50,737 nt of DNA from Phoronis australis (lineage: Eukaryota; Phoronida; Phoronidae), in the NCBI GenBank assembly GCA_002633005.1, contig NMRA01000023.1:1-50737 (forward strand), read 5' to 3'. The notes beneath the pieces are model-generated. The model was given only the letters and a program-made list of their open reading frames with translations, ran no database searches and was not told the DNA's origin. Positions 11,801 through 23,800 of this stretch are shown piece after piece (the first letter of the stretch is position 1; every line of letters begins with the position of its first letter). The translations under genes were made by a program, and so were the position numbers.

Positions 11801-14800
11801 ATAAACTATGAAAAGCATATTAGGATTTTAGACTCGGCACTGCAGTTCAAGCTGCATTTTGGCCTGTTTAGATGTTCCTTTGTCAGCCAATGACAGAAGG
11901 TAATATAAACAAGTAATATATTGAAAGTTTCATTAACTGAGGAAAAGGTGACCATTCATATATATTTTATGATTTGAGTTCTAATAAAGCTTATGTATGA
12001 AACTTAGGTGCATGCACCAATATGCGAAACATTTGGGTAAAAAAAGCCACGAAAAAGGTATTATTTTGGATATAAGCCGATGGTCCTAAAAGCGAGACAA
12101 TATGGTAAAAGCTTGATTGATATGGAGATGACAGCAATATGGAACCGTAAAAATTGGAATTATTGTTAATTATTGTGAAATTACTCAATTTTAACTGTGT
12201 AGTAGCCATGACACAAAACAACATGAAGATGGAAATTTTGCTCTGCTACTTCAATCTGTTCTCCTACTTGTACTAATTCTTGATATTATTTCAACTTCTG
12301 ATAATTTCTATCATCAACATGGTAAAAATGATGTATGTATTCCTAAATACTTGAAGCTATGAATGAAACATGACATAAAATTGCCATTTACATTGAATAC
12401 CAGCCTGGAACTACTCATTATCCAATGAATCCAAACATCTCATTTCCATATCTTTGTGAGGCTTATATCTCCAGCTGAAGACAGAATTGAAGTCAATAAA
12501 AGTTTGATATACGTAAACTCTGTTATAGTGAACTGTCTGACGCAAACTGACAATCGGTAACTTTTTACATTCTTAATATATGTGGAATCACTAATTCTTG
12601 AAAATGTGTACGGTACATCTTCAAGATGCAGTTTTATACTTTTGTAACAGGAGTGCCCTGGACATGATTATGTAAGTAAGATATATGCGCTCTCTAGTGG
12701 TCAAGCTGTGTATTACGTATGGAATTTTCCTATGATGTTGAGTCCTTTGGACATGGCCAAATATGGTCAGAAGCTAGGAGCTAAGGGCCTTGCCCTTCAG
12801 ATCGTGTCTGATTGGTTGAAATTGTGTACTTAAGCTTTGTCTCTGTCAGACACGAGAGAGTCCAGTCGCAGAGTTCAAGAAGCAAACATTTACACCTTCA
12901 CTGACACCAAATTGCAACTGTTTGTGCAGCTTTCGGGCTCCTCCCGAACTTGGTTGCCAACAGTTTAGCCCCATGCAATTCTCGGGCTCCTCCCGAGCTT
13001 GATTGCATCTCACCTTTCGGATCTGAATAACCAAATTGCCCCGTTCTTGCACACACAACTATTAATCAGCGACTGGCTTGCCCGTGTATCAGAACTGTAT
13101 AAATCACAACGCTGCGATACTAAGTTATGGAACAACTGGATTGGTTGTAAGTGTGGAATATTGTAGTTATATGTTCTTACAATAAACCTATGTATTATTC
13201 ACCAACTTTTAGTTTTCAACATCACCCTCAGTCCGCACCGGGCTCGTAAAATCGGGGCGCCTTGGTCGTAGATACCGCCCCCGTTACACTTTGATTGGCA
13301 GGACTGTTACTTTATGTACCAGCTAGCAGCGCTTGATTACCTGTAGTTCTGCATCAAGTACATTTTCAATGAATATCGCAAACAGAAATAAAATCCAGAT
13401 AATTAGCATTGTGCAAAGTAGTGGCCGGGATATCTAGACCTCGCCCGTACAACGTTTGATGTACAAGTCAGTGAAAATGGGAAATTCATACAATATTTCA
13501 ATATAAAAACATTACTACGGTTCACAGCATAACCATTGCTCGTGAAGCATATGCAGGACCCCAGAAAAATGGTGAAATTTGGAAAATCATATCTCAGAAA
13601 TAGATGGTGAGATTCTTAAGAAACATTCACATAATATGCCTTATGTAGTGTTCTACAAACACTTTGAATAAATATAACAACAATTTCTAAAATGTAGTGA
13701 CATGTTTCGGCAGCAAATCATCCACCAATGTCAAGCTTGATTCAGAAAATGGGTGTCAGGATGGCTATACGTAACAATACACAGACAATGGATGCCAGGA
13801 TGGCTATAAGTAACAATCAACAGACAATGGATGTCAGGATGGCTATACGTAACAATCAACAGACAATGGATGTCAGGATGGCTATACGTAACAATCAACA
13901 GACAATGGATGTCAGGATGGCTACACGTAACAATACACAGACAATGGATGTCAGGATGGCTATACGTAACAATACACAGACAATGGATGTCAGGATGGCT
14001 ATACGTAACAATACACAGAAAATTCCAAAACATGCAAAAATACCAGAACACGAATGGCTAGCAATCACAACTCAGTGTAACAGTGTCAACGACTCATGGG
14101 AAACCTGTGCATTGATTGAGGGTGGTTCTGAACACCAAATGTAAATGGCTTAATTCATGCAGTTTCAAACCATCATGTCGTGAACACATCCACTAAAACA
14201 AGAAACTGTAGGAACACCGCATTTGTCCACCTTCACTCTTATCAGGCTTCTATTGTGAGTCAGCACGCGTGAATAATTGGCTGATAAGACACCTCTGGAA
14301 CTACTTTTGGCTGAATGGATGACCACGCCATAAAATGATAATTAGCCAAGACCAGTTACTATAATGCAACAAAGAATAATGTCTTGCATCACCTAGCCTT
14401 GGTGGAAAGCTGTATACTGTATTGGCTCAAACAAACGCTTAGCAAAATTCATTTCACAGGGAGGGGATGCTTATTGTAGTGAGCCTACGGCAGTTGAAAC
14501 CCGGTTTCCCAAACGGGTAAAATCGGAAGCTAGGATTCATCAAATTTACGCTCTGTGACGTATTTGTAGCCTATGATAGCCTTTCTACGAAATTGTGGTG
14601 CATTGCTATCAACTTCCGTTGTTAAATTACGATAATTTTTCAAAAAATTGTGCTCATCACAGGGCGAAAACTTGCCGACTGATGCGTCGCTGAATCGCGA
14701 TCGTCAATAGGAAAACTTGTACTCTTGAATAAAAAATTAGTTTCGACTCAACAAATTACCTGAAATCTTCCTGATGTTTTACAATTTTTAAAGTTCATGT

Positions 14801-17800
14801 GGAGTCCAGATTAATTGCGATTAAGTCCAAATGTGCGCTACATCGTACTCCACAACACGAGAAAAATCTCTGGATGAACACACATGTTGTTGTCACGTGA
14901 CGTTTGTTTTGAAGGTCGTCTGTGTATGAGAGTGAGTGAGCGTGCGTGTGCGGGTCATCGACGATAGACTTTTTTGTTACAAAAGGCGGAGGATTATGCA
15001 AGAAAATGGCGTTTACTAGATTGTTTTTCACTTAAACGGCTGTAACGTGCAAGGTGAGTGCTGGTTAACTCACAGATTTTGTGTGCACAGGCCGACTGTC
15101 GTTAGCTCTGCCGTGGAGTATTAATAGTCCAAGGCTCGATCTACATGTTGGGGACGAAATGAACTACCCGGGCTGTGTGAAATTTCTGGGTCTAACGGAG
15201 ACACTGACGCAGTGGTCAGTCAGATCGCTGTATCAAGACTATAGTCAAAATCCAAATTCGTTTTATCGTGTCCCTGTCAATAATAACGGCATGTTAAAGC
15301 CTTCTTAATTTTCGTACTTCAGGAACATAACAATCACGTGTTTTGTACACATACGCGCACGCCGCAGATCACATCTCGGAAATTGCCGATTTGACGGATG
15401 ACAATGAATGAACACAATGAAATTAACAACGTCGTTTTACAGCTTGTAAGATTCATAATAAACGTATTTTGAATATTGCAATGCATGTGTTCCAAAATCT
15501 AAATAACTTGGGTCCTATATTTTTGTATTAGTGCGCGCCGAATGAAAGTAATCGTGAGTGTTGCTGTGTTGCAAAATCTCTTATCCTGGGCCGATTTGAA
15601 AAATTCAAAGTTGTACTCATATTTGTTTTCGCTCCTCTTTTCAAATATTACAGTAAAAACTACGTAAAACTCTCTCCATAAAAAGTACAGTCTGCTAGCT
15701 AGATTGTAATCAGCTGATCATATCCGCATGAGAAAAGCCAATTATCCTCGCTCGTGACTCGATGACTAGAGCAGCTTGGCGGCATCCCTTTGATCGTGAG
15801 CCGAGCGCGACTCAGCCAAGGTGGATAAATACGGTCTAGTTCAATTTTCCATACCCCACCGTTTACCTTAACCACTGGGGTTAGAACCAATCTTATTTAG
15901 TGGGAATGTTCATAGCATGATAGCGATAAGTATCACTGCCAATAATCATCAAGCTGTATTCCCCAACAACCTCTCTACAAGCAGCATTGGTTTCTAACTA
16001 GGTAAAGGTAGGTACACCAGACCTCAGTATTTGGACAGGTAAAGGTAGGCTTCAGTGTTTTGACATGTAAAGGTAGGTATACTAGAACATAATAGACCTG
16101 TGTTTGGACAATATGTAAAGTCAGGTACACCAGACTTCAGTGTTTGGACATGTAAAGGTAGGTACACATGTAAAGGTAGGTACACCAGACTTCAGTGTTT
16201 GGACAGATGTAAAGTTAGGTACACCAGACCAGTGGTTGGACAATGTAAAAGTAGGTACACCAGACCTCAGTGTTTGGACATGTAAAGGTAGGTACACATG
16301 TAAAGGTAGGTACACCAGACTTCAGTGTTTGGACAGATGTAAAGTTAGGTACACCAGACCTGTGGTTGGACAATGTAAAAGTAGGTGCACTAGACATCAG
16401 AGTTTGGACATGCACAGGAAGGTATTCCAGACATCAGTGTTTTAACATGTTCAGGTAGGTACACTAGACCTCAGTGTTTGCAGATGTCAGGTAGGTACAG
16501 TGTGCCTCAGTGTTTGCACAAATGTAAAGTCAACGCCACTAATTTCAATTGACCAACATCAGTTCAATGTAACGAAAATGCCATGTTCTCACCCGCACAG
16601 TCTTCTAGTTTTTTTATCAAAATGTTCAAGGCATCCACTCTGTCCACCAATTTCTTCTTCTTGAACAGATCCACAACAAAATCAAGTGAGAAATGACCAA
16701 CGTCGAACCTTTCAGCAATACTCCAAATCTTTGATGTGCTGAAATACAAATGGCAATACAATTCAGAAGTCAACAAATGAATAACACTATCATACAATTC
16801 AGGCGCCAACACATGAATAACACAGTGAATAATCATACAATTCAGGCGCCAACAAATGAATAACACAGTGAATAATCATACAATTCAGGAGTCAACAAAC
16901 GAATAACACAATCAATGATGCTTTGTATCTAACAATGCTTTAAAAACCGGACGATCGCCACACAAATAAAAAAGTTCATGTTCAATTCAACGTTTCGTCT
17001 TTTCATCATCAGGATCATAATTATTTACAACAATTTAGGACAACAAGTGCCAACATACAGCTCAGGTAACATCCATAGAGTGAAGTGAGAGATACATAGA
17101 ATATAGTCAGTAGCTGGTCATCACCATAGTATTATCTGCAAAGAACCTAATAAGGAGTTACCACTGATTCTTTGAATAACATGCAGAGCTCAGTGACCCT
17201 GCAACTATGGTGATGACCACCTACTGACTATATTCTATGTATCTCTCACTTCACTCTATGGACGTTACCTGAGCTGTATGTTGGCACTTGTTGTCCTAAA
17301 TTGTTGTAAATATGATCCAGATGATGTCTAATAAAAAGACGAAACGTTGAATTGAACATGAACTTTTTTATTTGTGCGGCAATCGTCCGATTTTTAATCT
17401 TATTGTGGCCAAAAACTGATTTAATTAACAATGCTTTGTATCCAACAATGGTTTGTACCACCAGTTTGCACCTACCAACAAGCTGCACCTACCAACAAGT
17501 TGCACCTACCAACAAGTTGCACCTACCAACAAGTTGCACCTACCAACAAGTTGCACCTACCAACAAGTTGCACCTACCAACAAGTTGCACCTGCAAACAA
17601 GTTGCACCTACCAACAAGTTGCACCTAACAACAAGTTGCACCTACCAACAAGTTGCACCTACCAACTCGTTGCACCTACCAACTCGTTGCACCTACTAAT
17701 GCTTTGCGCAATGCAACAGTATGCATCTACCAACACTTTGTATCAACCAATGATATGTATCTACCCACTTTTTGTATCTACCAAAGCTATGTACCTACCA

Positions 17801-20800
17801 ATGGTTTGAACTATCGATTATTTTTATCTACCAACTGAATGCTTTGTATCGAACTAAGAGCAGATCACAAACCAACACTGTTAAATACTTACTGAGTGTG
17901 TTTCTGCCATTTTTATGAGAAGGCATAGTGAATATTTGACCATAAGGCAGGCCTACAGCCTCACAAAATGAATGTTCACAAAGGTACCCTTCCGGTCTTA
18001 TGAGCAATTGTAGCATAATTTTTGTTAATGAGGATCTTATCAACAAACCTGTGCAGTCAGTTAAATGTAAACAAATTTATTATAACTCAAGAAAAGTATT
18101 TATTTTCTGAAAACTGAATGGCTGTATCAGATTTTTTTAATTGACACAAATCAACTTCCATAATTAAGCGAAATATTGTATCCCATATTGAAAATATACA
18201 CAATACTTGATCCCCGCCAGCCTCCGACAAACTTACTCTCCTCCCAGCAGTGCCTTCACATCGTTGACGAAATCAATGACACCTTTCAGTTCTTCCGTCA
18301 GAGGGCGTTTTGCCATCGGATCAATAATGATAGGTCGGTAAGGCTCCTCGGGTTTGGTATACCTGCAAAAAAAGAATTACAAATCAATGCGAATTTTTAC
18401 AAAATGACAACAGATTTGCTTTTTATTTTTTGATAGTTCATAGTTAAACGGTTTAAGGTAACTAAATTCGGTTCACAATATACTCAGAGATGACCTAAGT
18501 GCCACCTTGCGACTATCTTTACAACTAATGCCTCATCATTTGATCAATAACTGAGCTACTGCCAAAAATTCCGTATTGTAATCAAATTGGAAAGCACACA
18601 TTGAAAGGGATGCTCCCTGACTAATCCTATCTGGTGCTCTTTTAGACCTTGAGGCATGCTTGAAAGTACAATGCAACCACAGATGCTTTAAACCTTGACC
18701 TCTCTATGCCACACAAGATCAATCAATGACAAAATTCCCAATCAAATTATTGAGTTAATCCAAGAGTTCACCGCAGAAAACAATTACGATGGGCAAATGC
18801 ACTTACGACGAGTACAAGCCAATTGAAAAGTCAATAATAAAACAACTGGACATCCACACCAACACACAATAACATAGGCTCATTTTGTTTATTTATTTAT
18901 TTATTTATTCAAACTTCTTTAAAAGACTGGGTGACCACTTCAGTGAATACACTGATTTTCAAGTGGACACAGTTGGAAATTCGTGATGGCAGTACCCAGC
19001 CGTTTGTAAGCGATAGCATCTCTGTAAGCAAAAGTTCTTTTGCCGCAGTTGTTTTTAGGCTTATCTGGCACCAGGCAGCCAGAAACACTTGCTGTAATAC
19101 TGTAATTGTGAGAATCACTGACTGCTTTGAATTTAATAGTGAGGTAATTTGATGTAAGGTTATGTGTGACTTTGTACACCATAAGGTTTAAATGAAAGGC
19201 ACGCCTCCTAACCAGACTGCACCTACAAAGTTTATCAAGGACGTCAGACATAGGAAAATCATTATAAAGGCCACTATAGTTGAGTATCAGCCTCCCTGCC
19301 TTGTTTTCAAATTTTTGAAGTCTATGCTGGGAGGTATGATGCACACTTACCCCACATAACATCACAGTAATCAAAGTGTGCTACAATTAGACTCTAGTAC
19401 AGAGTCAGAAGAGTAGACTGATCCACATAGCTCCCGACTCTGTACAAAACCCCAATCCGCTGAGAAAATTTTTGCACACATAATCAACATGTTCGTCCCA
19501 AGATAATTTTTTATCAATCATAACACTCAGATATTTATATTTCTCAATGCTTGTCAGCTGATCGAGTGCCATTGACAATAATCACAATGTTACTTGGAGA
19601 CAACACAACCAGCCTATGTCTCCTACCAATAGTCATAACCTTGGTTTTATCAACATTAAGTGTCAGTTTGTTCTTTACAAGCCAAGCATCAATGCGATTC
19701 ATTTCTTTTCCATAAGTGACATTGACTTCATCTATTGATTTGTATAACTTCATTGCCAAGAATTTCATTTAACAAAATTTGCCTAAAAATTGGGTGATTT
19801 TTTGAAGTACCTGTGGGTAAACATTGAGACTTCCCCAAAATAAAACTAAAATTGTCACTAGAGAGTATTGTAGCGGTCGGATCCATCCAATAATCTGATC
19901 TGACATTTGCCAAATTTTAACGATTTTCTTGCTCAGGTTACCTTAAGAGTATGCTTACCTGTTCTTGAACTCGTCCTGCTTTCGTTTCACATCTCGTTTC
20001 AGTTCCTTTTTCTTCTGTTCTTTGTCCTTTGCAAATGACCCTATGTCCACTTGTACACCCAAGATAGTTACTGAGCGGTCATTGCAATCCTGCAAAATGT
20101 TTGGAAATGGAAGACTTTATGATAAAGGAAGAATGGAGCAAAATGAACACGCAAGTCAATTTAAATTTATTTTATTTGTGTTAGGAACTAAGAGTTATAG
20201 GTCAAGGAACAGAGGGCATCACGTGCACACTATCCTAACCCTAACTAGTAAGAATTAAGATTTACTGGTCAAGGAATAGAGAGCATCACGCGCACACTAT
20301 CCTAACCCTAAACTAGTAAGAATTAAGATTTACTGGTCAAGGAATACAGAGCATCACGCGCACACTATCCTAACCCTAACTAGTAACAAACTTACACTTA
20401 CTGATCAAGGAACAGAGGACATCATGTACACACTCAGCAGTTTTTTGAAATTCAAAGTTTGACATTTCTTGTAAAAAGAGATCAAAGATGGTTCCATTTT
20501 AAGATTACCAAATAAAAATCTGCAAACCAGTCATGAAATAACCCGTGAACAGCAAGGAAAATTTCTAAGTTTTCAGTTATGTTTGGGTCAGCAAACACAG
20601 CATGTTTGTTGATTCCGACAGGATCTGTAACAAGATCACATGATGTTTGACCTTTGAACAAAACAACTACCTCACCATCTGTAGGTAATGCAACATTTGG
20701 TCACATGATATTTGCGAGGACACCTTTTTGAAAACACAAAATCTATACACTAATTAAATAATTGCATTTCAGAAGTTCATTAATTAACCCAATTTTTTAG

Positions 20801-23800
20801 TTTTTATATATTTTAATATATAGAGTTAAGTTCCGTGACAGGTAAAATGAAGTAGAAAAATTTAATATAAGAGCAATGCAGAGCATTGAAACGCACCCCC
20901 AACAGCACCACAAATGGTGTTCTTCCGCTGGTGTTTATTATTGAACATAAAAATGGCCATTATATGGCACAGAATACATTGAACCTATCCGAAAATGGGA
21001 AGGTGTCACCGTCTTCCAAAACTGTTTGCCAAATTTCATGAAAAGCCGTCAAAGAACTCCAAAGACAACTTAAGGCAAACATAAACACATTACAATTAGG
21101 GAACACAGCGGTAGTCAATTCCGTCTGTTGTCATGTTAACATGTCTACGACTACACAATTTTCCAAGGGGTTTGGGTCTAAGGCCACATTACAGGCCTTT
21201 ATAGCTCCCCCAAGAAGTGAAGAAATCTGGGTGGGTCGGGTTTGGCGACAATTTTGTGATTGCTACAAATGGTATTCAATAGTTCCTTGAAGCTGTTTTG
21301 AGTAAGTTCTGTCCAGAAATCTGGCCTGTGCTCTTGTCTACGAGCATACAGCAGTACAGCAGGCTTTCAAGCAGTTTTAGGTAAAAAAGTAGCAAAAAGT
21401 AGGAACTGTGAAGTGAAAAGTAGGAAAAACAAGGAACTGTGAAGTGAAAAATAGGAAAAACTAGGAACTGTGAAGAGGAAAGTAGGAAAAATTACTAACT
21501 GTGAAGTGAAAAGTAGGAAAAATTAGGAACTGTGAAGTGAAAAGTAGGAAAAAGTAGGAACTGTGAAGTGAAAAGTAGGATAAAGTAGGAACTGTGAAGT
21601 GAAAAGTAGGATAAAGTAGGAACTGTGAAGTGAAAAGAAGGAAAAAGTAGGAACTGTGAAGTGAAAAGTAGGATAAAGTAGGAACTGTGAAGTGAAAAGT
21701 AGGAAAAAGTAGGAAAGTAAGAATGCTTGAAAGCCTGGTACAGCCATTTTGAGAGCACATCCCAATGTTGCGTGTTGAATTCTTGGCACGAATCCAGATA
21801 CCCTTCAGACAAGTGGAAATTGTCAAAACTCTGGTTGGAATCTAGTCATGAAACAGCATTCAGATGGTGGTCTCCTTTCCTGCACCAGAGGGCAGTCTTG
21901 AATTCGTGATTTTAGGTGAAAAATGGTCAAAATTGCACTTTTCGGTCACTTTTGGCATCTCGATTTTTTCTTGGTGGATGTAGAAAGGTAACATGACTTG
22001 GTTGAATTCCTTCATTTTTGAGAAAGCCCACAAAGTGCACTTTATGTCAGTTATGCCTTTTTCCCAGGGGGTCTAAGACAGCTGTGTGAGCAAAGGCTTT
22101 GATTGAACCAGTCCAGTGATAAGGTCAGAGTGAGCCACTGGTACTGGAGTCTCAGTCCAGTGATAAGGTCAACATCAGACACTGGTACTGGAGTCTCAGT
22201 CCTTAGGAGATATTGCCATAGATGCGAACAAATGTCACTAGAGGTACCACAATAGTTGGACTTGTCTGAAAATTCACGTTAGTCATACTCTAGTTAGCAG
22301 GAACATATCTGCCAATTTTCATAATAATCCCCTGCATGGTTTGACAGATACAGAAATAGACGAAAAAAATAGACTAAAAAAACAGCGGAGAAACGTAGAG
22401 CACTGAAATGTGCCCATCACAGCAACGCAAACTGTGTGCTTCTAAGGCTATTTATAAGAGTCAAAAAATGGACACTAGGTGGTGCAGAATATGTCAAAAC
22501 CAACCTAATATGAATGGATATACACTATCACCACCATAACAGACACTTGTTTACCACATTTCAATAAAAACTGTCAAAGAACTTTGAAGATACAGAATCT
22601 GCAAGAACGTAAAAACTACAATTGCCACTAAGGGGTACAGAACCATCTAAAAGTCTTAAAGGTAGAAGTAGTTACATAAATATAAACTAATTCTTGCAAA
22701 ATTTCACAAAGATCCTTCAAAGAAGTAGGAAATACAGCCGAGAAAGCAAAAAAAGACAAAAATCTGCACAAAACAGTGGCACAGTTGTCAAATGTGTCCA
22801 GAAATCAATGTCTTCTTATCAACAAAAAAGAACTTGAAAAATAAAGATAACCCTTTGGAGATGCAAAACTACATCAAATCCAATACAAAAAATATCAGCC
22901 AAAATACAGAGGCAAGCATAAACAACTAAAACTGCCACTAAGGAGGACAGTGGTCATCGAATGGGTCATAAACGCTTCATGAAATGTTGTCAGTTCCACA
23001 GGAACACGTTCGCCAAATTTCACAAAAATCCATGAAAGGTTAAGGAGACACAGCCCTGCAAGTAAAAAATGCCACTAGGGGGTGCCAAAGTAGTGGAATT
23101 CGTCCGAATATCAACGTCAGATGTGGCCTTCTTACTAGAAACAAATTATTCTATGTTCACAATGATCTTCCAAATTGTTAGGCTGATATAGAGACCGGCG
23201 CCAAAAAAGGGCTCAAAGCTATCAAAAATCTCCACTAGATGGCGTACAATATGTAAAATCTGTCCGAAAATGGAAAGGCAGCACTATCGTCACCTTAATA
23301 GTAACCTGTTTCATCAATGAACTCTGAAGATACACAGAAAAACGTACAAAAATAAAATTGCCACTAGGGGGCACACCAATTGTCAGATTGGGCAGAAACT
23401 CATCATTTGTTGTCAACTCCATAGAAACACAACTGCCAAATTTCACAAAGTTCTTGGAAAGGTCAAGGACATAAAGTCGTGGACCCAAAATGAAACATAA
23501 TCTCCAATAGGGGTAGTCAAACAAGGCCAAAAGTCAATGTTAACTGTGGTCTCTTCATTAGAAACACACCTGCCAACTTTCATCCTTGGAGCGGATTGGC
23601 AGATAAAAAAACAGATGCCAAAAACAAACTTGAAAATTTAAAAAAACGGCCACTAGGTGGTGCAGAATCACTAAAGACGCCCAGAAAGAGGTGACAGCAA
23701 TATGCACCCACATATAAATAAGTGGGCAAATAAAAATGGTCACTAGTTGATGCAGAATACGCTGTTCTCATCAGAAACCTGTGAGCCAAATTTCAATCAG

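Noticed and set aside
13728-14144. 138-codon frame with a repeated MDVRMAIRNN motif
   Set aside because: Generated by the 39-bp tandem unit; the minus strand is open as well, as expected for a repeat.
15081-15308. 75-codon plus-strand frame
   Set aside because: No recognised motif; kept only as part of the CpG-rich patch.
17352-17838. Plus-strand Cys/Thr/Gln-rich repeat frames
   Set aside because: 17-bp minisatellite plus the edge of the palindromic element.
20205-20424. Interstitial telomere-like cctaaccctaa words
   Set aside because: Only short words within a 67-bp unit, not a telomeric hexamer array.
21461-21826. Three minus-strand open frames with Phe/Ser/Tyr-rich repeats
   Set aside because: Readings of the 31-bp minisatellite; no start context or splice sites.
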